In this document: positions 1 through 6,740 of the stretch, one piece after another
Layout: each line of letters begins with the position of its first letter
Numbering within the stretch: the first letter of the stretch is position 1
Assembly: GCA_018303025.1 (NCBI GenBank)
Contig: JAGVYZ010000020.1
Location: 1 to 40,596, forward strand
DNA length: 40,596 nt
Reading direction: 5' to 3'
DNA from: Candidatus Woesearchaeota archaeon
Lineage (GTDB): Archaea; Nanobdellota; Nanobdellia; SCGC-AAA011-G17; GW2011-AR20
The notes under the pieces: generated by a model
What the model was told of the DNA's origin: nothing
The model's input: only the letters and a program-made list of their open reading frames with translations
Databases searched by the model: none
Made by a program: the position numbers and the translations under genes

Positions 1-295
1 GAGAGCTAAGACGTTGTTGACCATCCAAAATTATTGCAAAATTTTTAGTTGAGTCTATATCTCCTTCAATGCCATAAAATGGTTGTGCTTTTAATGGTAT
101 ATTCTTAAAATCAACTTTCCAAGATAAAGCAATTCCTACATAATATCCTTGTAGAATTGAACTTATTAAATCCTTTATTTGTGTAGTATTCCATACAAAC
201 GGTCTTTGAAAAGCAGGGATTACTAAATCTTTGTTCTTTATCTGTTTCATTAAATCTCTTATGTTTTCGTTTTGGTTAACGATTGGTTTAGTCAT
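1..295 (-). CDS. DUF262 / GmrSD N-terminal-like protein (partial)
   Basis: This partial gene is absent from the ORF track because it runs off the left edge. Read from the ATG at 295, it gives an open 98-residue N-terminus. The stretch IPAFQRPFVWNTTQIKDLI and the later ILDGQQRLS are the hallmark strands of the DUF262 (ParB-like, GmrS N-terminal) domain, whose DGQQR motif belongs to the nucleotide-binding/hydrolysis site. Family members occur in type IV restriction systems (GmrSD) and other defence contexts. A purine-rich AAGGACTT precedes the start. It is the outermost visible gene of the island and lies on the far side of repeat R1. The C-terminal nuclease (DUF1524) cannot be seen, so full GmrSD identity is inference. 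Confidence 0.85.
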   Translation of the reverse strand, partial: MTKPIVNQNENIRDLMKQIKNKDLVIPAFQRPFVWNTTQIKDLISSILQGYYVGIALSWKVDFKNIPLKAQPFYGIEGDIDSTKNFAIILDGQQRLSS

Positions 296-440
296 TTTAA
301 GTCCTTTTTGCTATTATTTTGAATAGTTTAATGTTTATAGATTTTTCTTTATTCTTAAATTTCATTAAATTTATGAATAAATTAGTCGTATTTTTATTTT
401 ATCTTAAAATGAATTAAAATTTGAAATAGCAGTTTAACAA

Positions 441-504
441 TCTAATTTGAAGATATCAACAGAATAAACTTCTAAAGAAAAAGAAACAAATGTGAGCATT
501 TAAC
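441..504 (+). repeat. Dispersed island repeat, copy R1
   Basis: First of five same-direction copies of a roughly 64-bp element. It shares the core AAACTTCTAAAGAAAAAGAA and the tail ATGTGAGCATTTAAC with R2-R5. It is the most diverged copy: the 3' arm of the central hairpin reads AGAAAC instead of AGAAGTT, which leaves a weak stem. It abuts the stop codon of the convergent nuclease gene and separates it from the DUF262 gene. The 296-440 gap to its left is AT-rich and shows nothing else I can name. Confidence 0.85.
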
Positions 505-1670
505 TATTCTTCCTTTCTCTTGCTTAAAGTTAATCTAAAGTCTTTTTCTTTTGTAATTTTACCATGAACATGTGGATGAAGTTCGTTCTTGAAATATTTT
601 GATTGCAATTTAGGATAGCAAATCATTGAACAAGCATCATAAATGCCTTTTTCTTTTAATAAAGCAATGAACTCTTCCTTTTCTTCTGGCAATATAATCT
701 TTTCAATTTCTTTTACTTTTACTAAATTATTTGAGCCGTAAACAACATCAAAGTTAAATTGTTTAGAAAATTCAATTAATTTAGATTCAAACTCTTCTTT
801 TTTAAGATTAAGTTCAGTTAATTCAGCTTTAATTGAAGAATATTCATCAACTAGTTTCAAGCCAGAATCTTTCTTATATTCTGTTATATCTTTTTTCTCT
901 AAAACTAATTCATGCTTAAAACTAGGGCAATGTTCTTTAAAAGTGCACCAGGAACAAAGAGCAGATTGTTTTCTTGGAAAATTATCTTCTTTTGTTGCTT
1001 TTTCTATTTCTTTAATTAAAGAAACTATTTCTTCTTGCAATTTTTTAATTTGAATGTCATTTCTTTCTGAAGTTACTTCTTTGTTAAAAGTAAGCATGTG
1101 CCATAAAAGAATAACTTTTTTTGCATCTCTAAACTTGTCCTTAACCCAGGAAGAATACATTGCTAATTGCCTGTCTGAATCAGCATCTTCCTGGTCTTTC
1201 ATTGAATTGTTTGTTTTATAATCACAAACATAGTAAACATCTCCTTTACAGCCTAATTTGTCTATTCTTACATGCCAGGAGTTTCCATCAGGCAAAGTCA
1301 TCATTTGTTGAGTTTCTAAAGCAAGAATAGTCATGTCATCATTTTTATATTTGTCATAATAGTCTGAAATGAATTTTTCACCCATTTTTTTGAAATTATC
1401 TGCTGTTAGCTCTTTTCTGGCAACTAAGATGTTTTCTGAATATTCTTTTTGCCATAATTCTTTATAGAATTTAATTAATGTTGATTTAGCAACTCTTTTT
1501 TTATACTTTTTGTCTTCATACATCTTTTCTAAGACTTTATGGACTAAATCACCCATAAATGCTTCAATTGTTGTTGGAGTTTCAACTTTTAAATGATCAA
1601 TATATTGCAATTTATACCTGAAAGGACATTGTTCAAATGTAGAGACTCTTGAATGTGAGTAAGTAGCCAT
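504..1670 (-). CDS. Cas4/RecB-like PD-(D/E)XK nuclease with Fe-S cysteines
   Basis: The 388-residue protein opens with SRVSTFEQCPFRYKLQYI, the usual start of RecB/AddB/Cas4 nucleases, where C15 is the first Fe-S ligand. The nuclease core is visible around WHVRIDKLG and VCDYKTNN (the DYK catalytic strand). A cysteine cluster CSWCTFKEHC follows near residues 240-250, completing a four-cysteine set typical of the [4Fe-4S] exonuclease clasp. The last 110 or so residues form an additional domain (coiled coil, then FDVVYGSNNLVKVKE) that is not part of Cas4. A second gene at 8338-8697 consists almost only of this tail. Role by family: DNA end processing. No cas genes are visible, so a CRISPR role is not supported. 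A TATA-like box lies 24-30 bases upstream of the ATG. Confidence 0.85.
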   Translation of the reverse strand: MATYSHSRVSTFEQCPFRYKLQYIDHLKVETPTTIEAFMGDLVHKVLEKMYEDKKYKKRVAKSTLIKFYKELWQKEYSENILVARKELTADNFKKMGEKFISDYYDKYKNDDMTILALETQQMMTLPDGNSWHVRIDKLGCKGDVYYVCDYKTNNSMKDQEDADSDRQLAMYSSWVKDKFRDAKKVILLWHMLTFNKEVTSERNDIQIKKLQEEIVSLIKEIEKATKEDNFPRKQSALCSWCTFKEHCPSFKHELVLEKKDITEYKKDSGLKLVDEYSSIKAELTELNLKKEEFESKLIEFSKQFNFDVVYGSNNLVKVKEIEKIILPEEKEEFIALLKEKGIYDACSMICYPKLQSKYFKNELHPHVHGKITKEKDFRLTLSKRKEE

Positions 1671-1672
1671 GG

Positions 1673-1703
1673 AAATTCTAAAATGTATAAGGATTTAAAA
1701 CTT
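1673..1703 (-). promoter_or_regulatory. Promoter of the Cas4-like nuclease, duplicated at 8700
   Basis: On the minus strand TTTTAAATCC begins 30 bases before the ATG, where an archaeal TATA box for a leaderless transcript belongs. All 31 bases, at the same 2-base distance from the start codon, are repeated without a mismatch in front of the truncated paralogue at 8697. This shows that the two genes descend from one copy. Confidence 0.75.
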
Positions 1704-1790
1704 GTTAATTTAATATTTATCCCAAAAGAAGAAAATGGGATAAAATTTAATATTGTAAAGTTTTATATATTTCTTCGTACAAAGTTTATT

Positions 1791-1886
1791 GTTACATTTA
1801 AAATCCATTTCGAACGAAGTCCTTTATGGTGCCTGCCTGCTCATGTGGACAGGATCGACTAGTAGGATGGTTTTGTAACATTTAAT
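1791..1886 (+). other. Structured GC-richer leader before the zinc-ribbon gene
   Basis: This roughly 95-base stretch is much richer in GC than its surroundings and can fold. Outer arms GTTACA and TGTAAC pair, followed inward by AAATCCAT against ATGGTTTT. Inside are two smaller hairpins, TTCGAACGAA and CCTGCTCATGTGGACAGG (one mismatch). It ends just upstream of the ATG at 1895. It could be a 5' leader RNA, a small RNA or a DNA recombination scar. It matches no tRNA or riboswitch class that I know. Confidence 0.35.
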
Positions 1887-1894
1887 ATTGAAAA

Positions 1895-2203
1895 ATGAAA
1901 AAAGATGAAGAATTCTGGAAGTTTTTTGATAGAAATTTAATTTACTCAGAAGAAACACAAAGTTTTGTAATGAGACTACATAGTAAATGGAAAAAGAATA
2001 TGCCTAAAGACAAGATAAAAGTTCAGTCTGATGCATTTGATGCTCTAAAAGAAATGCAGGAAGAATTAAAAGATAGAGTGAAATGTCCAGAATGCAATTC
2101 AGAAATGATTAATGTAGTAGATAGCAAAACAAAGGAAATAAGTAAATATTTATGGAAATGTCCAAAAGGATGCTTAGGAAATAAGATACTATCTAGAGGC
2201 TAA
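1895..2203 (+). CDS. Small zinc-ribbon protein, unknown function
   Basis: The 102-residue protein has a charged helical N-terminal half (about residues 1-58) followed by a four-cysteine ribbon, CPECNSEM near residue 63 and CPKGC near residue 90. This arrangement binds zinc and often contacts nucleic acid or protein. I do not recognise a named family. It is the only plus-strand gene between repeats R1 and R2, and R2 begins seven bases after its stop codon, the same gene-then-repeat order seen at R3 and R4. The start ATG is the first in frame. No convincing TATA box sits at -29, but the foldable GC-richer leader lies directly upstream. Confidence 0.7.
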   Translation: MKKDEEFWKFFDRNLIYSEETQSFVMRLHSKWKKNMPKDKIKVQSDAFDALKEMQEELKDRVKCPECNSEMINVVDSKTKEISKYLWKCPKGCLGNKILSRG

Positions 2204-2209
2204 TAAACT

Positions 2210-2273
2210 TCTATCTTGAAGATATAAACAAATTAAACTTCTAAAGAAAAAGAAGTTGATGTGAGCATTTAAC
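2210..2273 (+). repeat. Dispersed island repeat, copy R2
   Basis: Full-length copy. It opens with TCTATCTTGAAGATATAA, carries a central hairpin with arms AACTTCT and AGAAGTT around an A-rich loop, and ends TGATGTGAGCATTTAAC. It starts seven bases after the stop of the plus-strand zinc-ribbon gene and lies downstream of the convergent minus-strand DUF1016/Schlafen operon. Confidence 0.9.
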
Positions 2274-2368
2274 TAAAAATCTTTCTGGCTGTTTTTTATC
2301 TTTTATTTATTGGATATTAACTAGATTTTTGCATTTAAATTAATTTAAACACTCTTCATAAGTTTTGC

Positions 2369-2440
2369 TTATCTTAAAATTATCCAATATCCCCCTTTAT
2401 CAGGTCCTATTCTTTTAATAAACCTAACTCTTATGGTTTA
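2369..2440 (-). pseudogene. C-terminal scrap of a third Schlafen-like gene
   Basis: Read on the minus strand, an open stretch of about 23 codons ends IKRIGPDKGGYWIILR and a stop. This is nearly the same as the last residues of the intact gene at 5123-6511 (KIKRIGPDKGGYWKIIK). The reading frame is closed by a stop just upstream, so only the end of the winged-helix domain survives. It indicates that the operon once carried, or recombined with, a third copy of this family. Confidence 0.7.
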
Positions 2441-2474
2441 GAGAGATTTTTCTCAACATTTCTTTTGTTTATTC

Positions 2475-2546
2475 TTATAAAACCGATAAATCTTCAGCAG
2501 TGATATAAGGGGTTTCTTTATATTTTAGATATTGTTTAAGTTTCAT
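2475..2546 (-). CDS. Truncated 23-residue ORF coupled to DUF1016 gene
   Basis: The ATG overlaps the TGA of the DUF1016 gene (ATGA overlap) and reads MKLKQYLKYKETPYITAEDL before a stop. The overlap mirrors how the mini-genes at 4998 and 3552 are coupled to their upstream Schlafen genes. It is probably the surviving start of a longer gene whose remainder was lost where the Schlafen tail now begins. No family can be named from 23 residues. Confidence 0.4.
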   Translation of the reverse strand: MKLKQYLKYKETPYITAEDLSVL

Positions 2547-3550
2547 TTATTTACCTCAAAACTTAATTGATAAAATTCATCTAATTTTTGTTTTAGAATC
2601 TTTTTATCAATCAATTTAGTTTTGTATTCTACAACAAGAGACGCTGACATATTCCTGCTTAGTGCATATTCAACAACATCTTTATCCTTGCTTTTGCATA
2701 AGATTACACCAACAGAAGGATTTTCGTGCTTCTTTTTTACATCCTTGTCAAGTGCCTCAAGATAAAAATTAAGTTTTCCCAGGTATTCAGGCTTAAAATC
2801 ATCAATTTTTAATTCAAATGCAACTAAGCATCGAAGTTCTCGATGAAAGAACAGCAAGTCAATAAAATAATCATTATTGCCTACTGATAACCTGTACTCC
2901 TGCCCGACAAACGTAAAATCCTTGCCAAACTCCAAAACAAAATGCTTAAAATTATTAACTAATCCATTTTGCAAATCTTTTTCTGAATGATTGGCAGGCA
3001 AATCAAGAAAATCTAAAACATAAGTATCTTTAAATGTAGAAACAACATCTTTTGACAATTGTGATATCTCTGTTGAGACTTTTTTAGAAAGCATAGTTCT
3101 TTCAAAAAAACCACTATCAATTTGTCGTTCTAATTCTCTTGAAGAATATCTTTCTTTAATTGAAAGCAAAATATAAAATTCTTTCTCTTCATTGCTTTTT
3201 GATTTTGATAATATAATAAGATGGTTAGTCCAAGATAATTGTGTCAGCAGTGCCGACACTTTTGCATTATCTGCATAGGTATCATAAAATTGCCTCATTC
3301 TAAATAATCCCCTGCGAGTAAAACCTTTAATTTCAGGATTATTCACAGAAATATAATCTGCTAAATTTTCAATAATTCCCTCGCCCCATTCTGCCTTTTT
3401 AATTTTGGCAGAAACATATTTTCCAACTTCCCAATAAAGAGCAATTAGTTCTTGATTAACAGACAATAATGCTTTTTCTTTCGCTTTATTAATCAATAAG
3501 AGTATATGTGAAAAATCCTTTTCATTAGTTCTCTTTACTGCAACCAACAT
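2543..3550 (-). CDS. DUF1016 (YhcG-type) PD-(D/E)XK nuclease family protein
   Basis: I place the start at 3550 (MLVAVKRTNEKDF), one base after the stop of the preceding mini-gene, rather than at the track's 3586, giving 335 residues. The N-terminal DUF1016 half shows ELIALYWEVGKYVS and FTRRGLFRMRQFYDTY. The C-terminal nuclease half shows NDYFIDLLFFHRELRCLVAFELK, where D and ExK form the PD-(D/E)XK site. Family proteins occur in defence islands and beside restriction systems. A near-palindrome (GTGTC...GACAC, 19 bases at 3241-3259) lies in the codons for KVSALLT, exactly where the DUF1016 fragment at 8976 carries another palindrome. It is the penultimate gene of the minus-strand operon. Confidence 0.9.
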   Translation of the reverse strand: MLVAVKRTNEKDFSHILLLINKAKEKALLSVNQELIALYWEVGKYVSAKIKKAEWGEGIIENLADYISVNNPEIKGFTRRGLFRMRQFYDTYADNAKVSALLTQLSWTNHLIILSKSKSNEEKEFYILLSIKERYSSRELERQIDSGFFERTMLSKKVSTEISQLSKDVVSTFKDTYVLDFLDLPANHSEKDLQNGLVNNFKHFVLEFGKDFTFVGQEYRLSVGNNDYFIDLLFFHRELRCLVAFELKIDDFKPEYLGKLNFYLEALDKDVKKKHENPSVGVILCKSKDKDVVEYALSRNMSASLVVEYKTKLIDKKILKQKLDEFYQLSFEVNK

Positions 3551-3551
3551 T

Positions 3552-3659
3552 CTACAACCTCGCAATCTTCCCAGCATCAGTTTCAACTAAGTCCATGTCT
3601 TTAAGTTCATCAATAGCAGTCATTGAAATGTTGCCAAATAATTGAGTTTTTTGTTTCAT
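3552..3659 (-). CDS. Mini-gene A (35 aa), winged-helix-like, coupled to Schlafen gene 1
   Basis: Too short for the ORF track. The ATG overlaps the Schlafen gene's TGA (ATGA). The product MKQKTQLFGNISMTAIDELK continues KDMDLVETDAGKIARL. The pattern of a short helix, a glycine or acidic turn and (L)TDAGKIA resembles the end of a winged helix. A 42-residue homologue (4998-5126) follows the second Schlafen gene in exactly the same coupled position, and copy A lacks seven residues relative to copy B. Conservation of both sequence and position argues that it is translated. Alternatively it is the tail of a once larger gene duplicated together with the Schlafen unit. Confidence 0.55.
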   Translation of the reverse strand: MKQKTQLFGNISMTAIDELKDMDLVETDAGKIARL

Positions 3660-4981
3660 TTTATTATCTCCCAGTATCCTGTTTTATCAGAGCCAACTCT
3701 CTTAAGAATTGATTCTTTTTTTAGTTTTGTAATATCTCTTTTTATAGTTTTTTCATTCACTTGTATTTCACTTGCAATTTCTGAAATTGTTATTTTATTA
3801 TTCTTTTGTATTATTTCCTTAATTTTTTCTAAACGATTTACAGGGACATTTACAGGGACATTTACAGGGACATTTACAGTGTCTTTTACAATGTTATCCC
3901 TTTTTATTTTTACAAAAAACCAGTCAGAATTAGTATCAAAAATAATTTTATCTTTCATAATTTCTTGTATTTTTAATATTCCTGAGCCTATTCTTTCAAC
4001 AAATCTGAGCCTATGAACTAGGTCAACCAATAATGGATTTCTAGATAAGCTTATTTTTCCTAATTCGCTTTTTTTGAATAATAACCTTGCAGGATTTGAA
4101 ATTTCAAATCTATCAGAATATATTTCAATCAAAACTCTTCCTTCAGAAAAATAATCTCTGTGAGTCATTGCATTGATTATTAATTCACGCAAAACACTTT
4201 CAGGAATTTCTGGTTTTTCTTCTCTTTCAATCTTTTCAATAATGTATTCTGTTCTTAATGTTTTTAGCACAAAAATTACTGCATTATTAAAATTTGAGAT
4301 AAAATCATCATCAAAATCCTGTTTATCCAATATTTTAGATTTTGTCTTGCCTTCATATAAAACACAAGTTATAATAGAGTTCAGGAAAAATCTTGAAGCT
4401 TTATTTGAGAAAAATAATACTCCAGCATTATTTAGTTTATCTTCTGTTATTAATCCTAAATTATGTAAAACATGCTCTTTTGGAAGAGAATTATCTATTC
4501 CTGCTTTTGAGATGAATGATTTGAATTTTTTATTATCAAAATCTCTTTCCATATCAAAATCAGGATTTGCTTTTCTATCAAAGCGAATTAAGTTTTCTTT
4601 TTGAAACAAACTTCTTATTTCTTCTCGTTTTAATTGTTGGGAATTTGTGCCTTGCCTTAGATAAAAATGCCCATTTGCTGTGTAAGGTTTTTCTTTGCCT
4701 TCAGGAATGTAGATTATTGCTAAATCTAAAACCTGCTCAATAATAACATGGAATGCAGGATCCATATTTCTAGCAATATCCTGAATCTGGGATTTGTCAT
4801 GATTTGTTAAATTATAGCCCCTAATTGTTCCATCATCTTTTACGCCCAGAATGATTTTCCCGCCAGAAGCATTTGCAAAAGCACAAATCTCTTTGCCTAA
4901 ATTGGAGCCTATATCTTCTTTAAATTCAATAGTGTATCCTTCACCTGTTTTTACAAGTTCAAGCAATTCTTTGTAATCCAT
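3656..4981 (-). CDS. Schlafen/AlbA_2 domain ATPase-like regulator, copy 1
   Basis: 441 residues. The N-terminal AlbA_2 (Schlafen core) domain is seen in EGYTIEFKEDIGSNLGKEIC and FANASGGKIILGVKDDG. The middle and C-terminal part carries a GHKL-like HATPase_c_4 region, ELIINAMTHRDYFSEGRV and RFVERIGSGILKI. A final winged helix (TISEIASEIQVNEKTIKRDI) follows a tetrapeptide-repeat linker, NVPV repeated three times. This is the COG2865 architecture, often annotated as a transcriptional regulator or RecG-like helicase and common in defence islands. It starts 16 bases after mini-gene B behind an AGGAGAG ribosome-binding site and overlaps mini-gene A by four bases. Biochemical activity is not established by the sequence. 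Confidence 0.88.
   Translation of the reverse strand: MDYKELLELVKTGEGYTIEFKEDIGSNLGKEICAFANASGGKIILGVKDDGTIRGYNLTNHDKSQIQDIARNMDPAFHVIIEQVLDLAIIYIPEGKEKPYTANGHFYLRQGTNSQQLKREEIRSLFQKENLIRFDRKANPDFDMERDFDNKKFKSFISKAGIDNSLPKEHVLHNLGLITEDKLNNAGVLFFSNKASRFFLNSIITCVLYEGKTKSKILDKQDFDDDFISNFNNAVIFVLKTLRTEYIIEKIEREEKPEIPESVLRELIINAMTHRDYFSEGRVLIEIYSDRFEISNPARLLFKKSELGKISLSRNPLLVDLVHRLRFVERIGSGILKIQEIMKDKIIFDTNSDWFFVKIKRDNIVKDTVNVPVNVPVNVPVNRLEKIKEIIQKNNKITISEIASEIQVNEKTIKRDITKLKKESILKRVGSDKTGYWEIIK
3841..3876 (-). repeat. Three tandem 12-bp units in Schlafen copy 1 linker
   Basis: CAGGGACATTTA occurs three times without interruption. On the minus strand it encodes the NVPV tetrapeptide linker before the winged helix. 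Because the unit is 12 bases, slippage would change linker length without breaking the frame. The paralogue has a different 12-bp triplet at the equivalent place. Confidence 0.95.
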
Positions 4982-4997
4982 CTAAACCTCTTCTCTC

Positions 4998-5126
4998 CTA
5001 AAGTCGAGCAATCTTCCCAGCATCAGTAAGATTGTAGCCATTTTCAGTTGTGACTAAGTCCATGTCTTTAAGTTCATCAATAGCAGTCATTGAAATGTTG
5101 CCAAATAATTGAGTTTTTTGTTTCAT
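4998..5126 (-). CDS. Mini-gene B (42 aa), winged-helix-like, coupled to Schlafen gene 2
   Basis: This is the longer homologue of mini-gene A. It has the same first 25 residues, then TTENGYNLTDAGKIARL with the turn that copy A lacks, which makes a plausible wing (LVTTENGYNLT). The ATG overlaps the TGA of the upstream Schlafen gene by the ATGA pattern, and the next Schlafen gene starts 16 bases downstream. The nucleotide identity between the two mini-genes (about 85 bases nearly unchanged) points to recent duplication. The function is unknown. A possible role as a partner or antidote of the Schlafen protein is inference from coupling only. Confidence 0.55.
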   Translation of the reverse strand: MKQKTQLFGNISMTAIDELKDMDLVTTENGYNLTDAGKIARL

Positions 5127-6511
5127 TTTATTATCTTCCAGTATCCTCCTTTATCAGGTCCTATTCTTTTAATTTTACCTGATTCTTTAAGCTTCTCTAT
5201 ATGTTTCTGGATTGCAGAAGGATTTATTTGTAATTTATCTGATAACTCATCTCTGGTTATTCTTGGATTTTGTTTAATTAAGTCTAGTACTCTTTCTTGT
5301 CCTTTGGTTAGTATCTGACCACTTATCTGACCACTTATCTGACCACTTTTCTCCGAAGTTTCTTCCCTATAAAACCTTTGCTCATAGCTTTCTTTCTGCA
5401 AGTCAGGTCTTTCAAAAATTATAGTAAACCAGTTTTCATCAGTTTCTATTTTTGGCTCTTTTAGCTTGTATTCTTTCATGGCATTTCTTATTCTTAAAAT
5501 GCCTGTGCCTGCTTTTTCAACTAAATGCATTCTTTGAAGCAAACCAAAAAGCAGTTTATTTCTAGAAATGCTCTTTTTTCCTAAATCAGAAATCTTTATT
5601 CCAGAAACAAGACCTCCTGGATTTACAATCTCAATTCTGTCTTTAAAAACATAAATTTGTATTTCTGCATTTGAAAAATAGTCTCTATGCACAATTGCAT
5701 TAAGAACAGCTTCCTTTAAAGCTTCTTCAGGTATTTCAAGCTTCTCAACCCTCGGACCAGCTGTTTTAATTATATACTCTGTATTTAATTTTGATTTAAG
5801 ATAATTAATTGCATTTTCATAATTTGAATTTAAATCACTATTAAATTCTTTTTTATCAAGAATATTAACCTTATCTTTTCCTAAAAATAAAACACATGTA
5901 ATCTGGGCATTTAAGAAAAATTTAGTTATTTTATTGCAAAATAGCAAAACTCCTGCATTTTTTAATTTGTCTTTTTCTAAAAGCTCAAGATTTCTAAGAA
6001 TCTCTTCTTTGCTTAGAATTTGGCTGATATTTGATTTCTTTAAAAATAGGTTGAATGCTTCTTTATTGAAATCAGCTTCAAAATTAAATTTCTGATTTGA
6101 TTTTTCATCAAATAAGATTAATCCTTCTTTCTGAAAAAATGTTCTTATTTCTTCCCTTGTTAACTGCTGTGAATTTGTACCCTGCCTCATGAAAAATTTT
6201 CCATTAGCAGAATAGGGCTTGTTAGTTCCTTCCTGAACATCAATAATTAAAATATTTTCAATTTCATCAAGAGTAACCCCTAATTTTGGGTCAAGATTTC
6301 TGCAAAGGTCATAAATTTGTGATTTTAGCCTATTTGTAATTTCAATTCCCTTAATCTGTTTTTTGTCAGTTATTCCCAAAATAATCTTTCCGCCATTTGC
6401 ATTTGCAAAAGCGCAGATTTCTTTTGCTAACTCTGAAGAAAAAGTTTCTTTAAATTCCAGATTATATCCTTCACCTTCTGAAATTAGAAATTTTAGTTCT
6501 TTTTTATTCAT
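5123..6511 (-). CDS. Schlafen/AlbA_2 domain ATPase-like regulator, copy 2
   Basis: 462 residues, a clear paralogue of the downstream gene at 3656-4981. The AlbA_2 core is EGYNLEFKETFSSELAKEIC and FANANGGKIILGITD. The GHKL-like region has AVLNAIVHRDYFSNAEIQ and HLVEKAGTGILRI. The linker SGQI repeated three times precedes the winged helix (ITRDELSDKLQINPSAIQKH) and the end RIGPDKGGYWKIIK. The start overlaps the end of the 78-residue zinc protein by eight bases, so the genes are co-transcribed. The two copies have diverged strongly outside the core, which indicates an old duplication, unlike their attached mini-genes. Confidence 0.88.
   Translation of the reverse strand: MNKKELKFLISEGEGYNLEFKETFSSELAKEICAFANANGGKIILGITDKKQIKGIEITNRLKSQIYDLCRNLDPKLGVTLDEIENILIIDVQEGTNKPYSANGKFFMRQGTNSQQLTREEIRTFFQKEGLILFDEKSNQKFNFEADFNKEAFNLFLKKSNISQILSKEEILRNLELLEKDKLKNAGVLLFCNKITKFFLNAQITCVLFLGKDKVNILDKKEFNSDLNSNYENAINYLKSKLNTEYIIKTAGPRVEKLEIPEEALKEAVLNAIVHRDYFSNAEIQIYVFKDRIEIVNPGGLVSGIKISDLGKKSISRNKLLFGLLQRMHLVEKAGTGILRIRNAMKEYKLKEPKIETDENWFTIIFERPDLQKESYEQRFYREETSEKSGQISGQISGQILTKGQERVLDLIKQNPRITRDELSDKLQINPSAIQKHIEKLKESGKIKRIGPDKGGYWKIIK
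5313..5348 (-). repeat. Three tandem 12-bp units in Schlafen copy 2 linker
   Basis: ATCTGACCACTT is present three times in a row. It encodes the SGQI repeats on the minus strand, at the same domain junction as the NVPV repeats of the paralogue but with an unrelated base sequence. Confidence 0.95.
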
Positions 6512-6740
6512 TTTTCCTGCCCTTTAAATCAAAATCTAAAACGCCTTTTTCTTTTTGAAACTTTATTATTTTATCATAATATTTGGGATAATTTACTTTT
6601 ATCCTTTCAAGCTTCATTTTGATATATTCATTTTTGCATTTATCTGAGCAAAATAATAAGACTTTTTCATCTTTAAATTGGGGAGCTAACCAAATGCCTG
6701 AATCAAATTTCTTTCTGCACGTTTTGCAAGTTTCATTCAT
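6504..6740 (-). CDS. 78-residue zinc-finger protein
   Basis: Two cysteine pairs, CKTCRKKF near the start and FCSDKCKNEY near residue 30, form a compact zinc-binding unit of the TRASH/MYM-like kind, followed by a basic helical tail. It overlaps the genes on both sides by eight bases: the end of the HEAT/SEC-C gene upstream and the start of Schlafen copy 2 downstream. It is therefore an integral part of the operon. The likely role is an adaptor or nucleic-acid contact for its neighbours, inferred only from size and context. Confidence 0.7.
   Translation of the reverse strand: MNETCKTCRKKFDSGIWLAPQFKDEKVLLFCSDKCKNEYIKMKLERIKVNYPKYYDKIIKFQKEKGVLDFDLKGRKNE

Noticed and set aside
504-1670. True Cas4 of a CRISPR system
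   Set aside because: The nuclease has Cas4-like cysteines, but there is no cas1, cas2 or repeat array nearby, and the added C-terminal domain is not part of Cas4.
3642-4016. Plus-strand ORF with repeated FTGT
   Set aside because: It is the reverse-strand shadow of the NVPV repeat region of Schlafen copy 1. The same applies to the track ORFs at 4173, 5109, 7367, 8132, 9564, 10595, 20240, 25900, 26503, 30328, 31614, 33355, 35375, 38956 and 39484.
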